From NCBI RefSeq assembly GCF_009857505.1, contig NZ_WWCP01000010.1, positions 62,001 to 126,000 of the forward strand: 64,000 nucleotides of DNA, written 5' to 3'. Positions within the stretch are counted from its first letter, which is position 1. Each line of letters starts with the position of its first letter. This stretch comes from Duganella lactea (GTDB lineage Bacteria > Pseudomonadota > Gammaproteobacteria > Burkholderiales > Burkholderiaceae_D). Of this stretch, positions 58,368 to 64,000 are shown piece after piece. The position numbers and the translations under genes are program-made. Under the pieces are notes generated by a model. It was given only the letters and a program-made list of their open reading frames with translations, searched no databases and had not been told where the DNA came from.

Positions 58368-59783
58368 ATGTCCTCCTGGAAGCGCCAGGCGCACCTGTGG
58401 CACCGCTGGCTGGGCATCGTGTTCGGCCTGCTGGTGTTGCTGTGGTTCGGTTCCGGCGTCGTGATGATGTACGTGCCGTATCCGGCGCTGACGGAAGCGG
58501 AGCGCATGGCGTGGCTGGCGCCGCTGGCGGCGCCACAAGTCCGGGTCACCGCCTGGGACGCGTGGCGGGCGGCGGACCGGCCCGGCATGCCGGCGGCGGT
58601 GCGGCTGAACCAGGTGGCGGGACGCCCGGCCTACCACTTCCAGGCCGATGGCCGCTGGTGGTCGGTCTGGGCCGACAGCGGCCAGCCGCTGCGGATGACG
58701 GCGGCGCTGGCGGCCGACAGCGCGCGCAATGCGGCGCCGGGTGCGCGCCGGCTATCGGCGGAATTGATCGACATCGATCAATGGACCTTCGGCCGCGTGC
58801 AGGAGCACAAGCCGCTGTATCGTGTCAGCGCCGACGATGCGGCGGGCAGTGTGTTGTACGTCTCCAGCCGCACGGGCGAGCTGGTGCGCGACACCACCCG
58901 CAGCGAGCGCGCATGGAACTGGGCCGGCTCGGTAATTCATTGGATCTACTTCACGCCGCTGCGCGAGCATGGACAGCCGTGGCGGCAAGTGGTGATGTGG
59001 ACCTCGGCCTCAGCGCTGCTGCTGGCGCTGCTGGGCATGGTGCTCGGCATCCTGCGCCTGCGCGTGCGCCGCCGTTACGCCGGCGGACGCTGCTCGCCGT
59101 ACCGTGGCTGGCAAGCGTGGCATCACTGGCTGGGATTGAGTATCGGCACGCTGATGCTGACCTGGCTGTTCAGCGGCTGGCTGTCGGTCACGCCGTTCGG
59201 CTGGTTGGCCTCGCCCGGCGTGACCGCAGAGGACCGGCAGGCCTTCGCCGGCGGCGCGCTGAGTCGCGAAGACCTGGCGGCGCCGGTGGACGGCATTGTT
59301 CGCGCCCATCCCGGCCTGCTGGAACTCGAATGGCGCCGCATCGGCGGCCAGCTGAATTTCAGCCTGCTCGATCGCGGCCGGCGCCAGTTGCTGCTGCCGG
59401 TGTCCACCGAGCGCCTGCAACAGGCGATGCGCGCGCTGCGTCCCGGCGTGCCGGTCACGTTCGTCTCGCTGACCAGCGAGGACGACTACCACTACAGCCA
59501 CCACCAGCAAGCCGTGCTGCCGGTGGTGCGCGCGCAATTTGATCTGGCCGATGACACCACCTTCTACATCGATCCGCTGCAAGGCGACATCGTCGGCTAT
59601 GCCGACCGCAATAGCAAATGGAACCGGTGGCTGTTCAACGGTCTGCATCAACTGGATTTCGCCTCGCCGCTGCGCGCCCGTCCGGTCTGGGATGTCGTCG
59701 TCATCGTCCTCTGCGGGCTCGGTTTCGTCGCCACGCTGGCCGGGGTGGTGCTGGGCTGGCGGCGCCTCGCGCGGCGCAGCTAA
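58368..59783 (+). CDS. PepSY-associated TM-helix protein of a TonB receptor system
   Basis: A 471-residue membrane protein with four to five spans: HLWHRWLGIVFGLLVLLWFGSG at the N-terminus, a central YFTPLREHGQPWRQVVMWTSASALLLALLG, WHHWLGLSIGTLMLTWLFSG and a C-terminal span, with periplasmic PepSY-type segments between. The HLWHRWLG and WHHWLG His pairs suggest heme or metal coordination, and relatives (PiuB-like) act as inner-membrane ferric reductases. It starts three bases after the receptor frame ends, so it follows the same riboswitch. Confidence 0.85.
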   Translation: MSSWKRQAHLWHRWLGIVFGLLVLLWFGSGVVMMYVPYPALTEAERMAWLAPLAAPQVRVTAWDAWRAADRPGMPAAVRLNQVAGRPAYHFQADGRWWSVWADSGQPLRMTAALAADSARNAAPGARRLSAELIDIDQWTFGRVQEHKPLYRVSADDAAGSVLYVSSRTGELVRDTTRSERAWNWAGSVIHWIYFTPLREHGQPWRQVVMWTSASALLLALLGMVLGILRLRVRRRYAGGRCSPYRGWQAWHHWLGLSIGTLMLTWLFSGWLSVTPFGWLASPGVTAEDRQAFAGGALSREDLAAPVDGIVRAHPGLLELEWRRIGGQLNFSLLDRGRRQLLLPVSTERLQQAMRALRPGVPVTFVSLTSEDDYHYSHHQQAVLPVVRAQFDLADDTTFYIDPLQGDIVGYADRNSKWNRWLFNGLHQLDFASPLRARPVWDVVVIVLCGLGFVATLAGVVLGWRRLARRS

Positions 59784-59817
59784 GGGTGTATCATTCTCCG
59801 AAAAGGAGAGACAGCAT

Positions 59818-60555
59818 ATGCGGAATTGGTTTGAGCAAGGCGGAAGCGATTACGCCCGCTTCCGGCCGGAATATCCGGCGCAGCTGGCGGCGTATCTGGC
59901 TTCCGTGGCGCCGGACGCCGGCCTGGCGGTGGACGTGGGATGCGGCAACGGCCAACTGACGCAGCTGCTGGCCGCGCACTTCGGCCAGGTGGTCGGCCTT
60001 GATCCCAGCGCCGACCAGATCGCCAACGCCACTACCGGCGACCACCTCAGCTATCAATGCGCGCCGGCGGAGCGGCTACCGCTGGCCGACCACAGTGTCG
60101 GCCTGATCACCGCCGCGCAGGCCGCCCACTGGTTTGATCTGCCGGCGTTTTACAGCGAAGTACGCCGCGTTGGCGCTCCGCGCGCGGTGCTGGCGCTGAT
60201 CAGCTACGGCGTGCTGGATCTCGACGCCGCGTTGAACGAGCGTTTCCAGCGTTTCTACTGGCAGGAGATCGGCCCCTACTGGCCGCCGGCGCGCAAGCTG
60301 GTCGACAGCGGCTATGCCACGCTCGACTTTCCGTTTGAGGAATTCCAGGCGCCGCCGATGCACATCCGTGTCGCATGGCGGCTGCCGGAATTCCTCGGCT
60401 ACCTGCAGACCTGGTCCGCCGTGCGCAGCGCCAGGGAGGCGGGGCGCGAGGACATCGTCACCCGCTTCGCGGACGACCTCGCCCTCCTGTGGGGCGACGA
60501 ACAGACCCCGCGCTCCGTGACCTGGCCGATCAATATGCGCATCGGGCGGCTGTAA
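59818..60555 (+). CDS. Class I SAM-dependent methyltransferase
   Basis: A 245-residue methyltransferase of the UbiE/trans-aconitate-like group. SAM-binding motif I is VDVGCGNGQLTQLL (residues about 38-51), motif II the acidic GLDPSADQIANA, and LITAAQAAHWFDLPAFYSEVRRV is typical of the Methyltransf_11 branch; FRPEYPAQLAAYL precedes it. AAGGAG lies ahead of the ATG at 59818. It follows the PepSY gene by 34 bases and may be co-transcribed. The substrate is unknown. Confidence 0.88.
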   Translation: MRNWFEQGGSDYARFRPEYPAQLAAYLASVAPDAGLAVDVGCGNGQLTQLLAAHFGQVVGLDPSADQIANATTGDHLSYQCAPAERLPLADHSVGLITAAQAAHWFDLPAFYSEVRRVGAPRAVLALISYGVLDLDAALNERFQRFYWQEIGPYWPPARKLVDSGYATLDFPFEEFQAPPMHIRVAWRLPEFLGYLQTWSAVRSAREAGREDIVTRFADDLALLWGDEQTPRSVTWPINMRIGRL

Positions 60556-60563
60556 GCAGGGAA

Positions 60564-61244
60564 TCAGGCCAGCAGCTTCAGCAGCGCCTCGGCGACGGCT
60601 TCCGACGAGGCCGGATTCTGGCCGGTGACCAGCAGGCCGTCGGTGATGGCGTAAGACTGCCAGTCGCCGACCTTGGAGTAGATGCCGCCGTTTTGCTTGA
60701 GCATGTCTTCCACCAGGAACGGCACCACATCGGTCAGGCCGACCGCGTCTTCCTCGGTGTTGGTGAAGCCGGTCACTTGCTTGCCCTTGACCAGCGGCGT
60801 GCCGTCGGCGGCCTTGACGTGGCGCAGCACACCCGGCGCGTGGCAGACGGCGCCGACCGGTTTGCCGGCGGCGATCATGTCCTCGATCAGCTTGATCGAG
60901 TGGCGGTCCTCCGCCAGGTCCCACAGCGGGCCGTGGCCGCCGGGATAGAATACGGCGTCGAAGTCGGCGACGTTGACGTCGGCCAGCTTGCCGGTGTTGG
61001 CCAGCACGGCCTGGGCCTCGGCGTCCGCCTTGAAGCGCTTGGTCGCCTCGGTCTGCGATTCCGGCGCGTCGCTTTTCGGATCGAGCGGCGGCTGGCCGCC
61101 GGCCGGCGACACCACCGTCAGCTGCGCACCCGAGGCTTTCAGCGTGTAGTAGGGCGCGGCGAACTCCTCCAGCCAGAAGCCGGTTTTCTTGCCGGTGTTG
61201 CCCAGTTGGTCGTGCGAGGTCAGTACCATCAGAATCTTTTTCAT
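60564..61244 (-). CDS. DJ-1/PfpI-type class I glutamine amidotransferase-like protein
   Basis: A 226-residue protein of the HchA/YhbO-like branch. The nucleophilic Cys lies in VGAVCHAPGVL (the conserved C-H of the elbow), with the acidic GGHGPLWDLAED loop and GFTNTEEDAVGLTDVVPFLVEDML typical of the catalytic region. Members degrade methylglyoxal or act as deglycases. I chose the ATG at 61244 (AAGGA seven bases upstream) over 61250. It follows the YqhD-like gene by 14 bases on the same strand, under the NemR-type operator. Confidence 0.9.
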   Translation of the reverse strand: MKKILMVLTSHDQLGNTGKKTGFWLEEFAAPYYTLKASGAQLTVVSPAGGQPPLDPKSDAPESQTEATKRFKADAEAQAVLANTGKLADVNVADFDAVFYPGGHGPLWDLAEDRHSIKLIEDMIAAGKPVGAVCHAPGVLRHVKAADGTPLVKGKQVTGFTNTEEDAVGLTDVVPFLVEDMLKQNGGIYSKVGDWQSYAITDGLLVTGQNPASSEAVAEALLKLLA

Positions 61245-61258
61245 TGTCATTTCCTTTA

Positions 61259-62416
61259 TCAGAGTGCGGCTTCAAGAATACGGCGGCTGCGCGCGAGGTC
61301 GATGTCGCGGTGTTCGCCGAGGGCGGTCATGCCGTGCGCTTCCAACTGCTTGAGCACGGCTTCCACGGCGTCCTGGCCCAGCGCGTAGGCGGACAGGCGG
61401 GTTGGAATGCCCAGACCTTCAAAGAAGGCGCGGGTGCGGGCGATGGCGGCGTCGATGCGCTCGTCGTCGCTGCCGCTGGTGATGTTCCAGACGCGCTCGC
61501 CAAACTGTAGCAGCTTGGCGCGTTTCGGCTCGCGCTGTACGTCCAGCAGCGCCGGCAGCACCAGCGCCAGCGTGCGGGCATGGTCGATGTCGTACAGCGC
61601 GGTCAGCTCGTGGCCGATCATGTGGGTGGCCCAGTCCTGCGGCACGCCTGCGCCGATCAGGCCGTTCAGGGCCAGGGTGGCGGTCCACATCAGGTTGGCG
61701 CGGGTGTCGTAGTCGTCCGGCGTGTCAATGGCGGTCGGCGCGATGTCCACCAGGGTTTGCAGCAAGCCTTCGGCGAAGCGGTCCTGCACCCGCGCTTGCG
61801 CTGGATAGGTCAGGTATTGCTCGGTGGTGTGGACGAAGGCGTCCACCAGGCCGTTGGCGACCTGGCTGACCGGCAGCGTGAAGGTCTTGCGCGGATCGAG
61901 GATGGAAAACTGTGGATACACCAGCGTGCTGTGGAAGGCCAGCTTGGCGTGCGTGGCTTTCTTGGTGATCACGCTGCCGGCGTTCATCTCGGAACCGGTG
62001 GCCGGCAAGGTCAGCACCGTGCCGAAGGGCAGCGCTTGCTTGATGTTGGCGCCGCCGCGCTCGGCGATTTCCCACGGCTCGCCGGCATACAGCGCGGCGG
62101 CGGCGACGAACTTGGTGCCGTCGATGACCGAGCCGCCGCCGACCGCCAGCAGGAAGTCCAGCTTTTCACGGCGCACTTGTTCGACCGCGCGCATCAGCGT
62201 TTCATAGCTGGGGTTCGGTTCGATGCCGCCGAATTCCTGCACGGTGCGGTTGCCCAGCGCGCTACGCACCTCGGCCAGCGTGCCGGTCTTTTCGGCGCTG
62301 GCGCCGCCGTACAGGATCAGCACGCGCGCGGTTTCCGGCACCAGTTTGGACAGTTTGGCGACGGTGTCGGCGCCGAAGACGATTTTGGTCGGGTTGTGGA
62401 ATTCGAAGTTCTTCAT
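61259..62416 (-). CDS. Iron-containing (YqhD-like) NADPH-dependent aldehyde reductase
   Basis: A 385-residue group III alcohol dehydrogenase: FHNPTKIVFGADTVAKL, the NADP-binding AVGGGSVIDGTK, LPATGSEMN and metal-ligand segments LVDAFVHTTEQYL, GHELTALYDIDHARTLAL (Asp and His ligands). It reduces short aldehydes such as glyoxal, methylglyoxal or acrolein with NADPH. ATG at 62416 follows GGAAGAG. It is controlled by the operator at 62432-62449 and precedes the DJ-1-type gene. Confidence 0.94.
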   Translation of the reverse strand: MKNFEFHNPTKIVFGADTVAKLSKLVPETARVLILYGGASAEKTGTLAEVRSALGNRTVQEFGGIEPNPSYETLMRAVEQVRREKLDFLLAVGGGSVIDGTKFVAAAALYAGEPWEIAERGGANIKQALPFGTVLTLPATGSEMNAGSVITKKATHAKLAFHSTLVYPQFSILDPRKTFTLPVSQVANGLVDAFVHTTEQYLTYPAQARVQDRFAEGLLQTLVDIAPTAIDTPDDYDTRANLMWTATLALNGLIGAGVPQDWATHMIGHELTALYDIDHARTLALVLPALLDVQREPKRAKLLQFGERVWNITSGSDDERIDAAIARTRAFFEGLGIPTRLSAYALGQDAVEAVLKQLEAHGMTALGEHRDIDLARSRRILEAAL

Positions 62417-62431
62417 CTGCTCTTCCTTTGT

Positions 62432-62449
62432 ATTAGACTGGTCGTCTAG
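62432..62449. promoter_or_regulatory. NemR-type operator before the YqhD-like gene
   Basis: ATTAGACTGGTCGTCTAG, with inverted arms TAGAC and GTCTA. The same 18-mer, differing only at two central bases, lies before the TetR gene at 63065-63082. The TAGAC...GTCTA plan matches the published NemR box. Confidence 0.8.
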
Positions 62450-62470
62450 AAAATGATTCAAAAAATATGG

Positions 62471-63046
62471 CTACAGTTTCAGCAGGGCCAGCGTGGCTTG
62501 CCAGGCCGATTGCAGCGCGCTTGGATCGCGGCGTAGCTTGGTCAGCATGGCCGCGCCCAGCCACAGCTGGTACAGCGTTTGCGCGGTGTGGGCGCTATCG
62601 GTGATCGACGTCAGCGAGCCGTCCGCCACGCCTTGTTCCAGCGTGAGCGCGATACGGGCGATGATGCGGCTGGTGCCGTCCAGCAGGGCGACGCGCATCG
62701 GTTCCGACATGTCGGCCACTTCGCTGCTCAGTTTGACCACCAGGCAGCGGCAGCCGCAGTCCTCGGCGAACCAGCCGGTCCAGTAATCCATCAGCGAGCG
62801 GGCGGCGTTCTGGCCGGGGCGGGCCAGCGTGGTGTCCATTTCGGCCAGATACTGATGCACGTAATCTTCCAGCAGCGCCTCGCCGAACAGCTCCTTGGAC
62901 TTGAAGTAATGGTAGAAGGAACCCTTGGGCACATCGGCGGCCGTCAGGATCTCGTTCAGGCCCACCCCCGCAAAACCTTTGCGGGTGATGATGGCCTTCC
63001 CTTGATCGAGAATATGCTGGCGGACGTTGGTGTATTCGGCTTTCAT
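62471..63046 (-). CDS. NemR-like TetR-family redox/electrophile-sensing repressor
   Basis: A 191-residue TetR regulator closely resembling E. coli NemR: RKGFAGVGLNEILTAADVPKGSFYHYFKSKELFG is the HTH region, and RCLVVKLSSEVADMSEPMR aligns with the NemR segment around its sensing Cys106; here three Cys occur at 97, 99 and 101. NemR is inactivated by quinones, aldehydes and HOCl. Operators of the NemR type lie before this gene and before the YqhD-like reductase, so it should autoregulate and control the detoxification pair. ATG at 63046. Confidence 0.92.
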   Translation of the reverse strand: MKAEYTNVRQHILDQGKAIITRKGFAGVGLNEILTAADVPKGSFYHYFKSKELFGEALLEDYVHQYLAEMDTTLARPGQNAARSLMDYWTGWFAEDCGCRCLVVKLSSEVADMSEPMRVALLDGTSRIIARIALTLEQGVADGSLTSITDSAHTAQTLYQLWLGAAMLTKLRRDPSALQSAWQATLALLKL

Positions 63047-63064
63047 GCGCTGCAGTATAACACA

Positions 63065-63082
63065 ATTAGACCAGTCGTCTAG
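63065..63082. promoter_or_regulatory. NemR-type operator before the TetR gene
   Basis: ATTAGACCAGTCGTCTAG, 16 of 18 bases identical to the operator at 62432-62449, lying 18 bases upstream of the TetR start. Implies autoregulation. Confidence 0.8.
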
Positions 63083-63088
63083 TGGTCT

Positions 63089-63478
63089 TCAGCGGAATGT
63101 TTCGCCCGCGCGCTCCGGCTGGTACGGCACCTCCAGGATGCGCAGCGTGGTGAGCTGGCCGTCCGGGCGCGGCCAGTCGATGCTGTCGCCGACTTTCAGG
63201 CCGAGCAGCGCGGTGCCGATCGGCGTCAGGATGGAGATGCCGTCCGGTAGCTCGGCCATGTCCTTGGGATAGGCCAGCGTCATGCACAGCTGTTGTGGCG
63301 GGTTGTCGATGGCGAAGCGGACCTGCGAGCGCATGGTGACCACGTCGGACGGGATCTCCTCGGGCTCGACCACGCGAGCGCGGGCCAGTTCCTCCTGCAA
63401 TGACGGGTTGTGACTGGTTTCCAGCAGGGCTTCCAGGCGTTCGATGTCCAGCGTGGACACGGTGATGTTCGGTTTCAT
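63089..63478 (-). CDS. rnk: Rnk/GreA-like transcription elongation factor family protein
   Basis: A 129-residue protein of the Rnk (regulator of nucleoside diphosphate kinase) family, related to GreA/GreB: an N-terminal coiled-coil (LDIERLEALLETSHNPSLQEELARARV) and a C-terminal GreA_GreB-like domain (SDVVTMRSQVRFAI, LLGLKVGDSIDWPRPDG). Rnk binds RNA polymerase and modulates nucleotide metabolism and stress. GGAG lies seven bases before the ATG. It has a long leader, with the promoter predicted near 63745-63772. Confidence 0.9.
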   Translation of the reverse strand: MKPNITVSTLDIERLEALLETSHNPSLQEELARARVVEPEEIPSDVVTMRSQVRFAIDNPPQQLCMTLAYPKDMAELPDGISILTPIGTALLGLKVGDSIDWPRPDGQLTTLRILEVPYQPERAGETFR

Positions 63479-63744
63479 TCTTCACTCCAAAAAAGTGCGT
63501 GACGATGCCGCCTGGTTCGTTGTCCAGCGGCGCTTCAGGGCAGGGAGGTCGGCTCGGCAGGCGCGGAAACCGGGAGGGGTTCTGGCTTACCGAGCAAAAG
63601 AAAGGCTGGCGATATCCTTCGTGGACACGCGTCGGCGTCCGGCCACAGGCAATGCTCCCTCGTTCAGGGCGGAACAGTGGCGCGGCATGGTTATGCGGTC
63701 GATGTTCACGGTGCGTTGTCGGAATAAGCCATTTGGATAGGCCG

Positions 63745-63772
63745 AGTATATACCGTTTACCCTGTTCGTCAA
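63745..63772 (-). promoter_or_regulatory. Predicted promoter of rnk, giving a long leader
   Basis: On the reverse strand TTGACG (complement of 63767-63772) and TATACT (complement of 63745-63750) with a 16-base spacer, predicting a start near 63738. This leaves about 260 bases of leader before rnk at 63478. The stretch from 63479 to 63867 otherwise shows no convincing gene; it contains a possible 33-codon upstream frame (63687-63587, reverse strand) without a ribosome binding site. Confidence 0.6.
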
Positions 63773-63867
63773 CCGCGTGGCGGCCGGGCATTTATTGCAC
63801 TAAATCCACACTCGCGAAAAAACAGGCACACTAGCGTCTGCTGTTATCCATTTCCGAGAGGTCCGAC

Positions 63868-64000
63868 ATGCTGTCCAAGCTGTCCGCAATGCTGCGCTAC
63901 TTTAACGACGCGGTGCCATTCCGCCTGGTGCCGGCGGCGATCGCCACGACGGTGCTGCTGGTGCTGCTGGCGTTGCCGTGTCCCGCCGGCCTGGAGCCCA
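63868..64000 (+). CDS. N-terminus of a DASS-family anion:Na+ symporter, cut by window edge
   Basis: Only the first 44 codons are in the window. The peptide begins MLSKLSAMLRYFND, then a hydrophobic run (VPAAIATTVLLVLLALPCPA) ending GLEP, the opening of divalent-anion:Na+ symporters (CitT/SdcS-like), where GLxPxAW follows a first transmembrane helix. GAGAGG lies before the ATG at 63868. Identification is from the N-terminus alone. Confidence 0.55.
   Translation, partial: MLSKLSAMLRYFNDAVPFRLVPAAIATTVLLVLLALPCPAGLEP

Noticed and set aside
63587..63687. 33-codon frame in the rnk leader as a real gene
   Set aside because: No ribosome binding site and no family; kept only as a possible leader peptide in the findings.

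Overview
The window is GC-rich, densely packed DNA that looks like the chromosome of a free-living betaproteobacterium of the Oxalobacteraceae (Massilia/Duganella/Janthinobacterium type). That placement is an inference from gene content and protein style (an S8 subtilase/CPBP protease/ECF sigma cluster, TorF-type porin, PuuD urate hydroxylase, PydB/PreTA-type pyrimidine degradation, many TonB and two-component genes); no rRNA or tRNA gene is present to test it. No insertion sequence, prophage or CRISPR array was seen.

Layout. (1) 1-3482: the edge of a CPBP intramembrane protease gene, then an ECF sigma factor, a zinc-finger anti-sigma factor with a subtilase-propeptide-like periplasmic domain, an S8 subtilase and a TorF-type porin in one tightly overlapping operon. 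(2) 3511-5838: DUF969/DUF979 transporter pair plus pyroglutamyl peptidase, a 5-oxoproline module. (3) 5842-17556: LysR regulator, pseudouridine degradation (psuG, HTH-psuK), then a long rightward nucleoside operon (purine nucleoside phosphorylase, deoB, deoC, a double aldehyde dehydrogenase, deoA, cdd, and an unusual 407-residue deaminase). (4) 17514-20360: VOC protein, LytS/LytTR-type two-component pair with a small membrane protein, and a GNAT remnant. (5) 20385-32441: RutR-like TetR and MocR regulators, then the complete reductive pyrimidine pathway (bauA-like transaminase, mmsA, preT, preA, NCS1 permease, hydA, amidohydrolase). (6) 32474-39143: TPR/glycosyltransferase-like protein, then purine-ring degradation (UraD-allantoate amidohydrolase fusion, LysR, PuuD, M20 peptidase). 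(7) 39242-42727: pqiABC-like intermembrane transport operon. (8) 42748-46290: a truncated esterase, LysR, histidine phosphatase, acyl-CoA dehydrogenase, followed by a terminator that may belong to a small RNA. (9) 46502-49949: NarL/LuxR-type two-component system and an unknown protein. (10) 49984-53146: SOS-type polB with a LexA box and a PEP mutase-family gene. (11) 53333-60555: GH9 glycosidase behind a LacI-type operator, a NiCoT-like transporter, a cobalamin riboswitch with a TonB receptor interrupted by an in-frame amber codon, a PepSY protein and a methyltransferase. (12) 60564-64000: DJ-1/PfpI protein, YqhD-like reductase and NemR-like TetR sharing matched operators, rnk, and the start of a DASS transporter.

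The central theme, about 6.8-39 kb, is nucleoside and nucleobase catabolism. Pseudouridine is split to uracil and ribose 5-phosphate; deoxyribonucleosides are phosphorolysed and the deoxyribose phosphate is cut to glyceraldehyde 3-phosphate and acetaldehyde; uracil and thymine are reduced, opened and decarbamoylated to beta-alanine or its methyl homologue, transaminated, and fed as CoA esters to central metabolism; urate is oxidised and the products carried through OHCU to allantoate hydrolysis. The most unusual signals are the anti-sigma factor that appears to present a decoy protease propeptide to the neighbouring subtilase, the paired helical-phase operators in front of the HTH-pseudouridine kinase, the LexA-controlled and apparently leaderless polB, the matched NemR-type operators, the amber codon in the B12-riboswitch receptor gene, and a candidate small RNA.
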